Assembly: GCA_003511885.1 (NCBI GenBank)
Contig: DOIX01000312.1
Coordinates: 16,957-24,840 of the forward strand
Length of the DNA: 7,884 nt
Source of the DNA: Cyanobacteria bacterium UBA11153
Lineage (GTDB): Bacteria; Cyanobacteriota; Cyanobacteriia; Cyanobacteriales; Coleofasciculaceae
Direction: 5' to 3'
Shown here: positions 1 to 6,500 of the stretch, one piece after another
Position numbering within the stretch: position 1 is the first letter of the stretch
How the letters are laid out: each line of letters starts with the position of its first letter
Made by a program: the position numbers and the translations under genes
The notes under the pieces: generated by a model
Seen by the model: the letters and a program-made list of their open reading frames with translations, nothing else
Told to the model about the DNA's origin: nothing
Databases searched by the model: none

Positions 1-120
1 CCTTACTGAAAGTAAACCTTACTAAAGGTTTGGCGTAAGTTTTGTTGGTTTGTACTTCATTTTTTATCAAACCCCTAACTAAGAACAAAAAACTAATAAC
101 CAATAACCAATAAATAACAA
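1..120. other. Non-coding 3' flank of the carbonic anhydrase gene
   Basis: This AT-rich stretch lies downstream of the carbonic anhydrase stop codon. On the plus strand it starts with two small adjacent hairpins: TTACT-GAA-AGTAA (3-15) and AACCTT-ACTA-AAGGTT (15-30), which share one base. Neither is followed by a clear U-tract in the direction of the gene, so they are weak terminator candidates at best. It also holds the heptamer repeat at 95-113, listed separately. No open frame with a ribosome binding site is seen. The next gene of a carbon-uptake operon, if there is one, would start beyond position 1. Confidence 0.5.
95..113. repeat. Heptamer tandem repeat (AATAACC, 2.7 copies)
   Basis: AATAACC occurs at 95-101 and 102-108, followed by a partial copy AATAA at 109-113. 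Short tandem heptamers of this kind (STRR sequences) are scattered between genes in many filamentous cyanobacteria. It sits just after the carbonic anhydrase stop codon. No function can be read from it. Confidence 0.6.
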
Positions 121-834
121 CTAACTAACAGAAGTTACAGCACCAGTATCCAAATCGTAATATCCACCCACAATCTTTAGTTTCCCTTCCTCAATTAACT
201 GAGACAGTACAGGAGACGCTTTCAATCTTTCAATTTGGAGTAAAATATTGGCTTTCGTAGTATTTTCCAACCTATCTCCAGTTTGACCTTCTGCTCTTGC
301 TACAGCGGGTTTAATGGCATCAAGGATACTGGCAATTTGACCGGGAACTTGAGCGCCTTTAATGGTTGCATCTACCGCACCACATCGTTCATGACCAAGT
401 ACTAAAATTACCTTAGATCCTAATACCAAAGTACCAAATTCCAGACTGCCAATTTCTTCCGCAGTTGCGACATTTCCGGCAATTCGACATACAAATAAAT
501 CGCCTAATCCTTGGTCAAAAACTATCTCAGCCGGGACTCGCGAATCGGCACAACCGAGAATTGCCGCAAATGGATTTTGTCCTTTCGCAACTTCGGTTAA
601 TCTTGCCCGGTTTTGGTTGGGATTGCGCCGTCTTGCCGAGATAAAACGTCGATTTCCATCCATTAAACGCTTTAATGCTTCATCAGGAGATATATTATTA
701 TCGGCAACTGCTGGTTCCGGATTCATGACATGAGAACCCAGGGTTGCTGTAACTACGCCTGTCCCTACTGCCCCTGCACCAAACTTAAGTAAGTTCCGTC
801 TTGAAAAAGATACTGTAGAATTGTTACCGTTCAT
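121..834 (-). CDS. Tat-exported beta-class carbonic anhydrase (EcaB-like)
   Basis: The product (237 aa) interconverts CO2 and bicarbonate with a zinc-bound hydroxide. The beta-class signature is complete: the C-A-D-S-R motif supplies the first zinc Cys and the Asp-Arg dyad (residues 95, 97 and 99 from the chosen start), and H-x-x-C supplies the His and second Cys (148 and 151). The N-terminus is a twin-arginine signal, S-R-R-N-L-L-K, followed by a Gly/Ala-rich hydrophobic stretch and a possible A-V-A-D cleavage region. The folded enzyme should therefore be exported to the lumen or periplasm. I chose the ATG at 834-832 over the one at 870 because GGAAGGAAG lies just upstream at good spacing and the resulting Tat n-region has normal length. 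The longer form would have 249 aa. It follows a CO2-uptake type ndhF in the same direction, 164 bp away. From memory, the cyanobacterial beta-CA EcaB is reported to work with the CupA/CupB NDH-1 complexes, which fits this context. Orthology to EcaB itself is inferred. Confidence 0.93.
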   Translation of the reverse strand: MNGNNSTVSFSRRNLLKFGAGAVGTGVVTATLGSHVMNPEPAVADNNISPDEALKRLMDGNRRFISARRRNPNQNRARLTEVAKGQNPFAAILGCADSRVPAEIVFDQGLGDLFVCRIAGNVATAEEIGSLEFGTLVLGSKVILVLGHERCGAVDATIKGAQVPGQIASILDAIKPAVARAEGQTGDRLENTTKANILLQIERLKASPVLSQLIEEGKLKIVGGYYDLDTGAVTSVS

Positions 835-888
835 CAAATCTTCCTTCCTTCCTTTCAATCTTGTAACCATTCAGCCCAATTTTATGAC

Positions 889-918
889 ATTATTAGGCTC
901 AACTAAACAAGCAAACAA
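889..918 (-). promoter_or_regulatory. Weak candidate promoter of the carbonic anhydrase gene
   Basis: On the minus strand TTGTTT (918-913) is followed after 18 bases by AATAAT (894-889), about 55 bases before the preferred start. The -10 box matches TATAAT at 5 of 6 positions; the -35 box is poor. The 164-bp gap after ndhF leaves room for a separate promoter, but cotranscription with ndhF is equally possible. Confidence 0.2.
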
Positions 919-998
919 TCCAAACTAAGCAAATTCATTCAGATACATAGACAATGATTTAGATGTTATTATTCTCAATCATCCGAATTCATCGTCGA

Positions 999-2861
999 TT
1001 ATCCACCAATAATTAGTGACAGATGAGATAAAAAAGGCCAACTCAAGAGAATGCCAAACAAAGCAATCCCAAATAGAATAGTCAAGGCATAAAACTGGGT
1101 TTGCCCGGAAACGTTGTATTTGAGGCTTTGTCCGCTAAATACAGTAGCAATACCCACTAAATTCACTGCACCATCAACTATATAGCGATCCGCCCAGTAA
1201 ATAATCTGAGAAATTAAGCCTACCACAAAAACGATCGTGACTCGGTAAATCTGTTGGGTATAAAAGTCGTAGGCAAAAAAGTCTTGGATGGCTTTGGGGA
1301 CAAAGCTAATTGGTTTTGTCCAGTTGTTATTGAGATAAATTATTGCGCCAATTCCGCAACCAATAGCACTGGATAATATTAAACCTCCAGCCACAGTGGT
1401 ATTGATGGTTGCCCAATTAGGTATTAGTTGCCATTGCCAGAGCATAATGGGAACGTGTAAAGTGAAACCCATTAAAACTAACATGGGAAATGCAATAGGC
1501 CAATGAACTTCGGGGGATCTCTCCGTCATTTGTTTAGCTTTCCCGCCAAATACTAAACCAAAGACGCGGGTTAAACTAAAGCTGGCTAGAGCATTTACTA
1601 ATAACAATACTCCCAATAACCAGGGGATAGTCCGAGACAGATGATCGCCTAATTCTTCTAGTGCCCAAAATCCACCTAATGGAGGAATTGCGACTAATCC
1701 AGCCGCACCCACTAAATAGGATAATCCAGAAGCTGGTCTTTTCGACCACAAACCACCTAATTGAGTCACATCTTGGGTAATACTATTCCAAACTACCGCG
1801 CCAATACTCATTACTAATAAACCCATCGCCACAGCGTAGGTTAATAGTAATAACAAAGCAGGGTAGCTTTCGCCAATTCCAGCCGCAACAAAGATTAAAC
1901 CCATGTAAGCGCTAACCAGATAGGAAAGGGTACGCTTCACATCAATTTGTGCGATTGCAACCATTGCCGCACCTATAGCTGTGGCTGTGCCAATAAATAT
2001 AGCTACTGATTCAGCAAAGGGAGAAAGGGCAATAATTGGTTGCAGTTTAATTAAAACCCAAGCCCCTGTTCCCACCACTACCGCATTCCGTAAAACTGTA
2101 CTGGGAACCGGACCTTCCATTGCTTCATCTAACCATAAATGGAGGGGAAATTGGGCGCATTTACCCATTGGCCCAGCAATTAAAGCTAAACCCAATAAAG
2201 CTGCCACTGTCGGATCGATATGAGCTGTTTTTGCCCATTCAGCTAATTCGGTAAAATTCCAGGTTTTCGCCAAGGGATAGAGAGCAATTACTCCCATTAA
2301 CAGGAATAAATCTCCCACTCGTTTAGTCAGAAACGCATCTCTAGCACCTGTTACCACCAAAGATTGATTAAACCAAAATCCTACCAGTAGATAAGTTCCC
2401 AGTGTCAGAATTTCCAGAATCATGTAACTGAAAAATAGGGAATTGGAAAGGGCGAGGGCACACATTCCTCCTTCAAAAAATGCCAGCAACGAATAAAATC
2501 GCGCCCAGCCCCAATCCATCTCCATATACCCAATGGCATAGACTTGGGAAAGGAGGTTTATCCCTGTCACTACCAGAGTTGCCGTAATCGTAATTGAAGA
2601 TAATTCTACTGGAATGGTTAAATCTAAATCCGCCGCGTGCAACCAAGGAATAAATAATTCTTGGGCAGGTTGATTCCAAGTCGCTTTGAGGGCAATTAAC
2701 CCATGTAAAAACGCCAGGAGAGTCATCACCGTACTAATATAACCAGATGGTCTAGGTCCAGTACGACGAATCAATCCTGGGGACCAAGGAATCACTAAAA
2801 TTACACCAATCAGGGGATAGCAGGGAATTAGCCAAGCTATATGTAGGAAGAATTGTTCCAT
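999..2861 (-). CDS. ndhF: NDH-1 subunit F, CO2-uptake (NdhF3/NdhF4) type
   Basis: A polytopic membrane protein (620 aa) of the NuoL/NdhF antiporter-like family, and the distal proton-pumping subunit of thylakoid NDH-1. Conserved family features, numbered from the chosen start, are the helix with Glu150 (L-E-I-L-T-L-G-T-Y), F-L-T-K-R-V-G-D around residue 180, Lys234 with the Q-F-P-L-H-L-W-L motif, D-E-A-M-E-G-P, and D-V-K-R-T-L-S-Y with Lys309. It belongs to the CO2-uptake branch: the usual H-A-A-T-M-V after the M-E-G-P segment is replaced by R-N-A-V-V-V, and the start reads W-L-I-P-C-Y. The C-terminal end (S-G-Q-S-L-K-Y, Q-F-Y-A-L-T-I-L) is intact. NdhF3 belongs to the low-CO2-inducible NDH-1MS complex with NdhD3 and CupA; NdhF4 belongs to the constitutive one with CupB. 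I cannot separate the two by eye. The ATG at 2861-2859 is preferred over 2903 and 2867 because GAGG lies 8 bases before it and it begins M-E-Q-F-F-L as in relatives. A Tat carbonic anhydrase gene follows. Confidence 0.93.
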   Translation of the reverse strand: MEQFFLHIAWLIPCYPLIGVILVIPWSPGLIRRTGPRPSGYISTVMTLLAFLHGLIALKATWNQPAQELFIPWLHAADLDLTIPVELSSITITATLVVTGINLLSQVYAIGYMEMDWGWARFYSLLAFFEGGMCALALSNSLFFSYMILEILTLGTYLLVGFWFNQSLVVTGARDAFLTKRVGDLFLLMGVIALYPLAKTWNFTELAEWAKTAHIDPTVAALLGLALIAGPMGKCAQFPLHLWLDEAMEGPVPSTVLRNAVVVGTGAWVLIKLQPIIALSPFAESVAIFIGTATAIGAAMVAIAQIDVKRTLSYLVSAYMGLIFVAAGIGESYPALLLLLTYAVAMGLLVMSIGAVVWNSITQDVTQLGGLWSKRPASGLSYLVGAAGLVAIPPLGGFWALEELGDHLSRTIPWLLGVLLLVNALASFSLTRVFGLVFGGKAKQMTERSPEVHWPIAFPMLVLMGFTLHVPIMLWQWQLIPNWATINTTVAGGLILSSAIGCGIGAIIYLNNNWTKPISFVPKAIQDFFAYDFYTQQIYRVTIVFVVGLISQIIYWADRYIVDGAVNLVGIATVFSGQSLKYNVSGQTQFYALTILFGIALFGILLSWPFLSHLSLIIGG

Positions 2862-2894
2862 CAACATGACCTCATTTGGGTAAAAAAATCCTAT

Positions 2895-2917
2895 CTTCAG
2901 CACTAGCAGTACTGAAG
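2895..2917 (-). promoter_or_regulatory. Leader hairpin with U-tract before ndhF (attenuator-like)
   Basis: In the ndhF sense strand a 10-bp stem (CTTCAGTACT against AGTGCTGAAG, one G-U pair, 3-nt loop) is followed after 6 bases by seven Ts (2888-2882). The GAGG ribosome binding site comes next and the start codon is at 2861. A hairpin plus U-tract inside a leader can act as a conditional terminator. The 6-base gap makes this a weak intrinsic terminator, so the reading is tentative. The palindrome could also be a protein site or a remnant of a small mobile repeat. Confidence 0.35.
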
Positions 2918-2921
2918 CACG

Positions 2922-2950
2922 CCTCCCCAGAAGAGTACCTCTTGGGGAGG
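2922..2950. repeat. Strong GC-rich hairpin upstream of ndhF
   Basis: CCTCCCC pairs with GGGGAGG (7 bp) and AAGAG pairs with CTCTT (5 bp), with a 2-nt bulge and a 3-nt loop TAC. It is the most stable-looking stem in the window. In the ndhF leader it would precede the hairpin at 2895-2917 by only four bases. Read on the plus strand it is followed by eight Ts (2958-2965) after seven bases, which resembles a terminator, but nothing upstream on that strand needs one. Confidence 0.5.
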
Positions 2951-2980
2951 AGTTAAGTTTTTTTTAATCTTTCCTATTTA

Positions 2981-3009
2981 AGTTTAAGGGTTAAGTGGCA
3001 AAAAGACAA
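2981..3009 (-). promoter_or_regulatory. Candidate sigma70-type promoter of ndhF
   Basis: On the minus strand TTGTCT (3009-3004) is separated by exactly 17 bases from TAAACT (2986-2981). Each box matches its consensus at 4 of 6 positions. A transcript starting near 2974 would have a leader of about 113 nt holding both hairpins (2922-2950 and 2895-2917). Such weak matches occur by chance in AT-rich DNA, so only the spacing and placement support it. Confidence 0.27.
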
Positions 3010-3060
3010 TAATGCAATCAAAAAAAATGGCAATCGCCACATTAAAGACTGCTTATATCC

Positions 3061-3089
3061 AGTTACCATTGATATTCTCAATGGTAACT
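3061..3089. promoter_or_regulatory. Perfect 12-bp inverted repeat, possible operator
   Basis: AGTTACCATTGA and TCAATGGTAACT are perfect complements separated by TATTC. The repeat lies about 200 bp upstream of the ndhF start and about 50-80 bp upstream of the candidate promoter. The inner part reads CATTGA-N5-TCAATG. From memory, TCAATG is a half-site in the reported recognition sequence of NdhR/CcmR, the LysR-type repressor of ndhF3 operons, but the published spacing (about 10 bases, second half ATCAAT) is not reproduced here. No U-tract follows on either strand, so a terminator is unlikely. Confidence 0.35.
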
Positions 3090-3244
3090 ATTCATTTAAT
3101 TCAATATAATAAAGTAAGCTGCGATCGCAAAAGTCACGCAGTTAAAAGTTAAAAATGGAATTATTGCTGTGTTGAGCGATACGATTGAAACTCTTGTATG
3201 TCGTCGTGTGGTGACTACTGCTACAGTTGTTATTCTGACTCCCG

Positions 3245-3270
3245 CCTTACCAAGGGGGGTTGGGGGGTGA
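3245..3270. repeat. G-rich interspersed repeat (TTACCAAGGGGGGTTGGGGG)
   Basis: The stretch has two runs of six G separated by TT, preceded by CTTACCAA. Very similar sequences occur between genes in many cyanobacteria and are often mistranslated as part of small proteins. It helps to reject the overlapping open frames. Only two long G-runs are present, so a simple four-tract quadruplex is not indicated. Confidence 0.45.
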
Positions 3271-3393
3271 ATATGTAGCGCTATTTGAGGAAATTGGTAC
3301 AACGCTCTTCCATCACTCTCGGATAAATTGACGATTTTTCGAGGATACAGCCCAGGAAGATTCAAGGTTTCACCCTAAAGTGATGAAAGAGGA

Positions 3394-3425
3394 TAAGGTG
3401 CGTTAGCACAGCATAACGCACCCTA
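3394..3425. repeat. TGCGTTA palindromic repeat, copy 1
   Basis: TAAGGTGCGTTA and TAACGCACCCTA form a 12-bp stem with one mismatch around an 8-nt loop GCACAGCA. It is followed by CACC. The same stem recurs at 3465-3496 with a different loop. This is a type of short interspersed palindrome common between cyanobacterial genes. Confidence 0.7.
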
Positions 3426-3440
3426 CACCTGAGCAGCTTT

Positions 3441-3535
3441 TCCTCCCATCGATAAGCCAATATGTAAGGTGCGTTATTATATGCTAACGCACCTTACACC
3501 GATAACTCTCCATTAGCTTATTGAGTAGAGGAGGA
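3441..3535 (-). repeat. Nested palindrome directly after the kinase stop codon
   Basis: Three sets of arms nest around one centre. TCCTCC (3441-3446) pairs with GGAGGA (3530-3535). GATAAGCCAAT (3451-3461) pairs with ATTAGCTTATT (3512-3522) with one G-U pair and one mismatch. TAAGGTGCGTTA (3465-3476) pairs with TAACGCACCTTA (3485-3496) perfectly. The element ends at the base next to the kinase stop codon, so the kinase mRNA would carry it as a folded 3' end. No U-tract follows, so classical intrinsic termination is not shown. It could protect or process the 3' end, or be a small non-autonomous mobile repeat. Confidence 0.5.
3465..3496. repeat. TGCGTTA palindromic repeat, copy 2
   Basis: This is a perfect 12-bp stem, TAAGGTGCGTTA against TAACGCACCTTA, with loop TTATATGC. 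It shares its arms and the trailing TACACC with copy 1 at 3394-3425 but differs in the loop, as expected if the stem rather than the loop is maintained. It forms the core of the nested palindrome at 3441-3535. Confidence 0.75.
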
Positions 3536-6500
3536 TTAATTTTCTGCGAGGAAGTCTAATAACTCCTGAAACTGGAAATTATTTGTCAAACTAGCTAATA
3601 GAGTAGCCAGAGAATCATGTTGAGGGCGAATTTCCTCAATCAGACTCAACATTAAATCGAAATCTCCATGGATTGTTGCTTGATATAAATTTTTTACCCA
3701 ATCAGGGGATAATCGAGCTAAATCAGCAAGATTAGCTGCCGTTACCGTAGTAGGAGTAGTCTGGATAAAATCCGGAGATTCTTCGTAAATAAAGCGCACC
3801 CCAATATGTTTGCTCAACGCCGCAAAAATCTCAGAATCGCGGAAAGGTTTACGGATAAAATCATCAAAATTATTATCCTGAGTTATGGCTGTTTCTGGGA
3901 TGACATTACTGGCACTCACTGCGATAATAGCTGTTGCTTCAACTTGAGGATTCGATTTAATCTGTTGAGCGGCTTCATACCCATTTATGACAGGCATATG
4001 CAAATCCATCAAGATTAAGTGCGGCTCAAAATCATCATAAATTTCGATCGCTTCTTTACCATTACACGCTTGTTGGAGTTCAAAACCCAAGGGAGAGAGT
4101 AGTTGAATAAGTAACTGGCGATTATTTTCTTTATCATCCACAATCAGGATACGATAGCGAGGTTGATTGGGTTCGATGGCGATAACTCTAGGGTTTGTTT
4201 GTTGAGTTTTAATCGAGATAGCTTCCACCACACTAACATTAATATTAAAGCTAAAAATGCTTCCCCTACCAACAACTGAACTAACTGTAATATCTCCACC
4301 CATTAGTTGAACAAAAGCACAGCTAATGGGCAAACCTAAACCCGTTCCTTCTACCGATTGTTTACCTGTTGAAGATTGGACAAAAGATTCAAAGATACTG
4401 TCTAAATCTTCTGGAGGAATACCAGCACCCGTATCAGAAACAGCAAAATTAAGTTGGCAATGGGGAATTGGTAATTGAGAATTAGACTTTTGAATCATTA
4501 AAGATATGCCACCTGATTCTGTAAATTTGATGGCGTTAGAAAGAAGGTTAATTAAGACTTGACGCAGTTTAAATTCATCGGTTCGTACATACTGAGGAAC
4601 ATCATCATCTCTATCAATACACAACCATAATCTCTTGGTTTTAATTTTTAAACTGAACATTTGTTCAATATCTGATATTAAATTATAGAGGTTAAAGTCT
4701 TGCTCGTTGAGTGTGGTGCGATTAGCTTCAATTTTGGATAAATCTAGTACATCATTAATTAAGGTAAGGAGGTGTTCGCCACTCCTGGTAATAATGCTAA
4801 CTTGTTCTTGGTGTTGAGGAGATAAGTTGGGACTATTTTGAATTAATCTGGCAAAGCCGAGAATAGCGTTGAGGGGAGTGCGCAATTCATGGCTCATATT
4901 GGCTAAGAAAGTGCTTTTAGCTTGGTTAGCCGTTTCTGCGGCTTCTTTGGCTTGTTTAAGTTCAATTTCTGCTTGTTTGCGAATGCTGACATCTCGGTGA
5001 GTACCAGCCATCCGCAAGGGATTACCTTTGCGATCGCGAACTACCACTTTACCATAGTTAGCAATCCATTTCCACGTACCTGATTTAGTTAGTACTCGAT
5101 AGTCAAATTGATAGGGAATTGAAGTGTCTGCAAAATGAGCATTTAATCTCTCCATTACCCAAGGTTTATCCTCTGGATGAATCAGTTTTTCCCATGTCTT
5201 AATTTTTTGTGGTAATTCATCTACCTTATAACCGAGCATTTGCAGCCATCGATAACTTAAATAAGCATCTCCTGTTTCCAGATTCCAATCCCAAAATCCA
5301 TCGCCAGAGCCTTCTAAAGCTAGCTGTAATTGTTCTTGACTCAATCGTAATGCTTCCGTTTTTTGAGCGACTTCAGTTTCTAACGTGCGATTGTAATCCG
5401 CTAATATTTTTTGAGATTTTTGCCGTTCAGTAATATCGAAAAAAGCCGCAATTGCCGCGATAATTTCTCCTGTTCGATCCCAGAGAGGTGTACTGTAAAC
5501 TTCTAAGGGAACTGTCCGCTGTGGTAATCGAATTTCCATATCATCTACCCTCGATCTTTCCCCCTGTAACGAGCGAACAACTGGCATATTTTCTACTGGA
5601 TATAACTCTTCGCTTCCTGCCAGATAAACATGATACGCTGTTGCTAATTGTTCTGTCTCAGCTTCCGGTATAGTGTCAATACCGAGTAATTTTCGAGCTA
5701 TTTGATTGACATAAATAATTTTTCCCTGAATATTGTGGACTGATATCCCCACAGGAATCGCTTCAATAATTTGATTCAGTTTACTTTCACTCTCAGCTAG
5801 GGATTGATTTGAGGATTGGAGTTCGGTAAAATATTGTTGCAGTTGTACTGCCATCAGATTAAAAGAATTAGCCAATTCTCCTACCTCATCAGAGCGGTTA
5901 ATTTTTACTGTTTTCTCCCATTCACCCTTAGCAATATCTTTAGCAGTGGTATTTAAGTATAGAATCGGTTTCGTAATCCAACGAGCAGTCAGAATACCCA
6001 TCGCAATAGACAAGATCAAAGCCACTAAACAAAGTAAAATAGTGGTACGAGTATTGCCATTGATTTGCTCCATAAAATCTGATTCGGGAACTACTGTCAC
6101 AATCAACCAATTTAAACCATAATTATCTTGATAGGGAATCACACTGATAAAGTGGTGTTCTCCCAGACTGGTTTCCGAAGCATTCTCCGCCATATCCAGA
6201 TCTAATTGTTGGGCTGATTGGATGATTTCAAGACTACCAAAAGTTTTCTCTAACTCCTGAGTAGCAGCCCTCATCACTGGGTTGGCACTCTCTAAAGCAG
6301 AAACCCGACGAAATTCGATTGCCCCTGGTTGATTAATCGGAGGTGAAATGGAATAAATATGGGAAGTAATGTAAGATGGTTGTCCGATAGAATTGGCGAT
6401 TAATAGACCATTTCTCTCCACAATAAATACCTGTCCCCTTTTACTAACAGAAAGTGTTTTAAGAAAATCATTGAGCCTTGCCAGACTGAGGTTGACAGAG

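Larger units (their letters stand above)
3096..3535. other. Repeat-rich intergenic spacer without a supported gene
   Basis: This stretch separates the kinase gene from the ndhF upstream region. It contains a HIP1 octamer (3121-3128), a G-rich cyanobacterial repeat (about 3245-3270) and two TGCGTTA palindromes (3394-3425, 3465-3496) within a larger nested structure. Open frames on both strands here are short and lack a ribosome binding site. Their translation includes the P-P-T-P-L-G-K or P-A-L-P-R-G-V-G-G residues that the G-rich repeat produces in many cyanobacterial genomes. Confidence 0.6.

Noticed and set aside
1981..2223. Plus-strand open frame opposite ndhF
   Set aside because: It lies wholly within the conserved ndhF coding region on the other strand and has no family features.
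2922..2965. Intrinsic terminator on the plus strand (hairpin then eight Ts)
   Set aside because: No plus-strand gene lies upstream to be terminated, and the T-run starts seven bases after the stem. The hairpin is better treated as part of the ndhF leader or a repeat.
3118..3270. Plus-strand open frame of 50 codons reading through the HIP1 site and the G-rich repeat
   Set aside because: It has no ATG, no ribosome binding site, and ends inside the repeat (P-A-L-P-R-G-V-G-G). Reading is open on both strands, which suggests chance or a gene relic at most.
3096..3365. 89-codon minus-strand open frame between ndhF and the kinase gene
   Set aside because: It has no ribosome binding site, spans the G-rich interspersed repeat (giving P-P-T-P-L-G-K-A-G), overlaps the 12-bp spacer repeats region and resembles no family I know.
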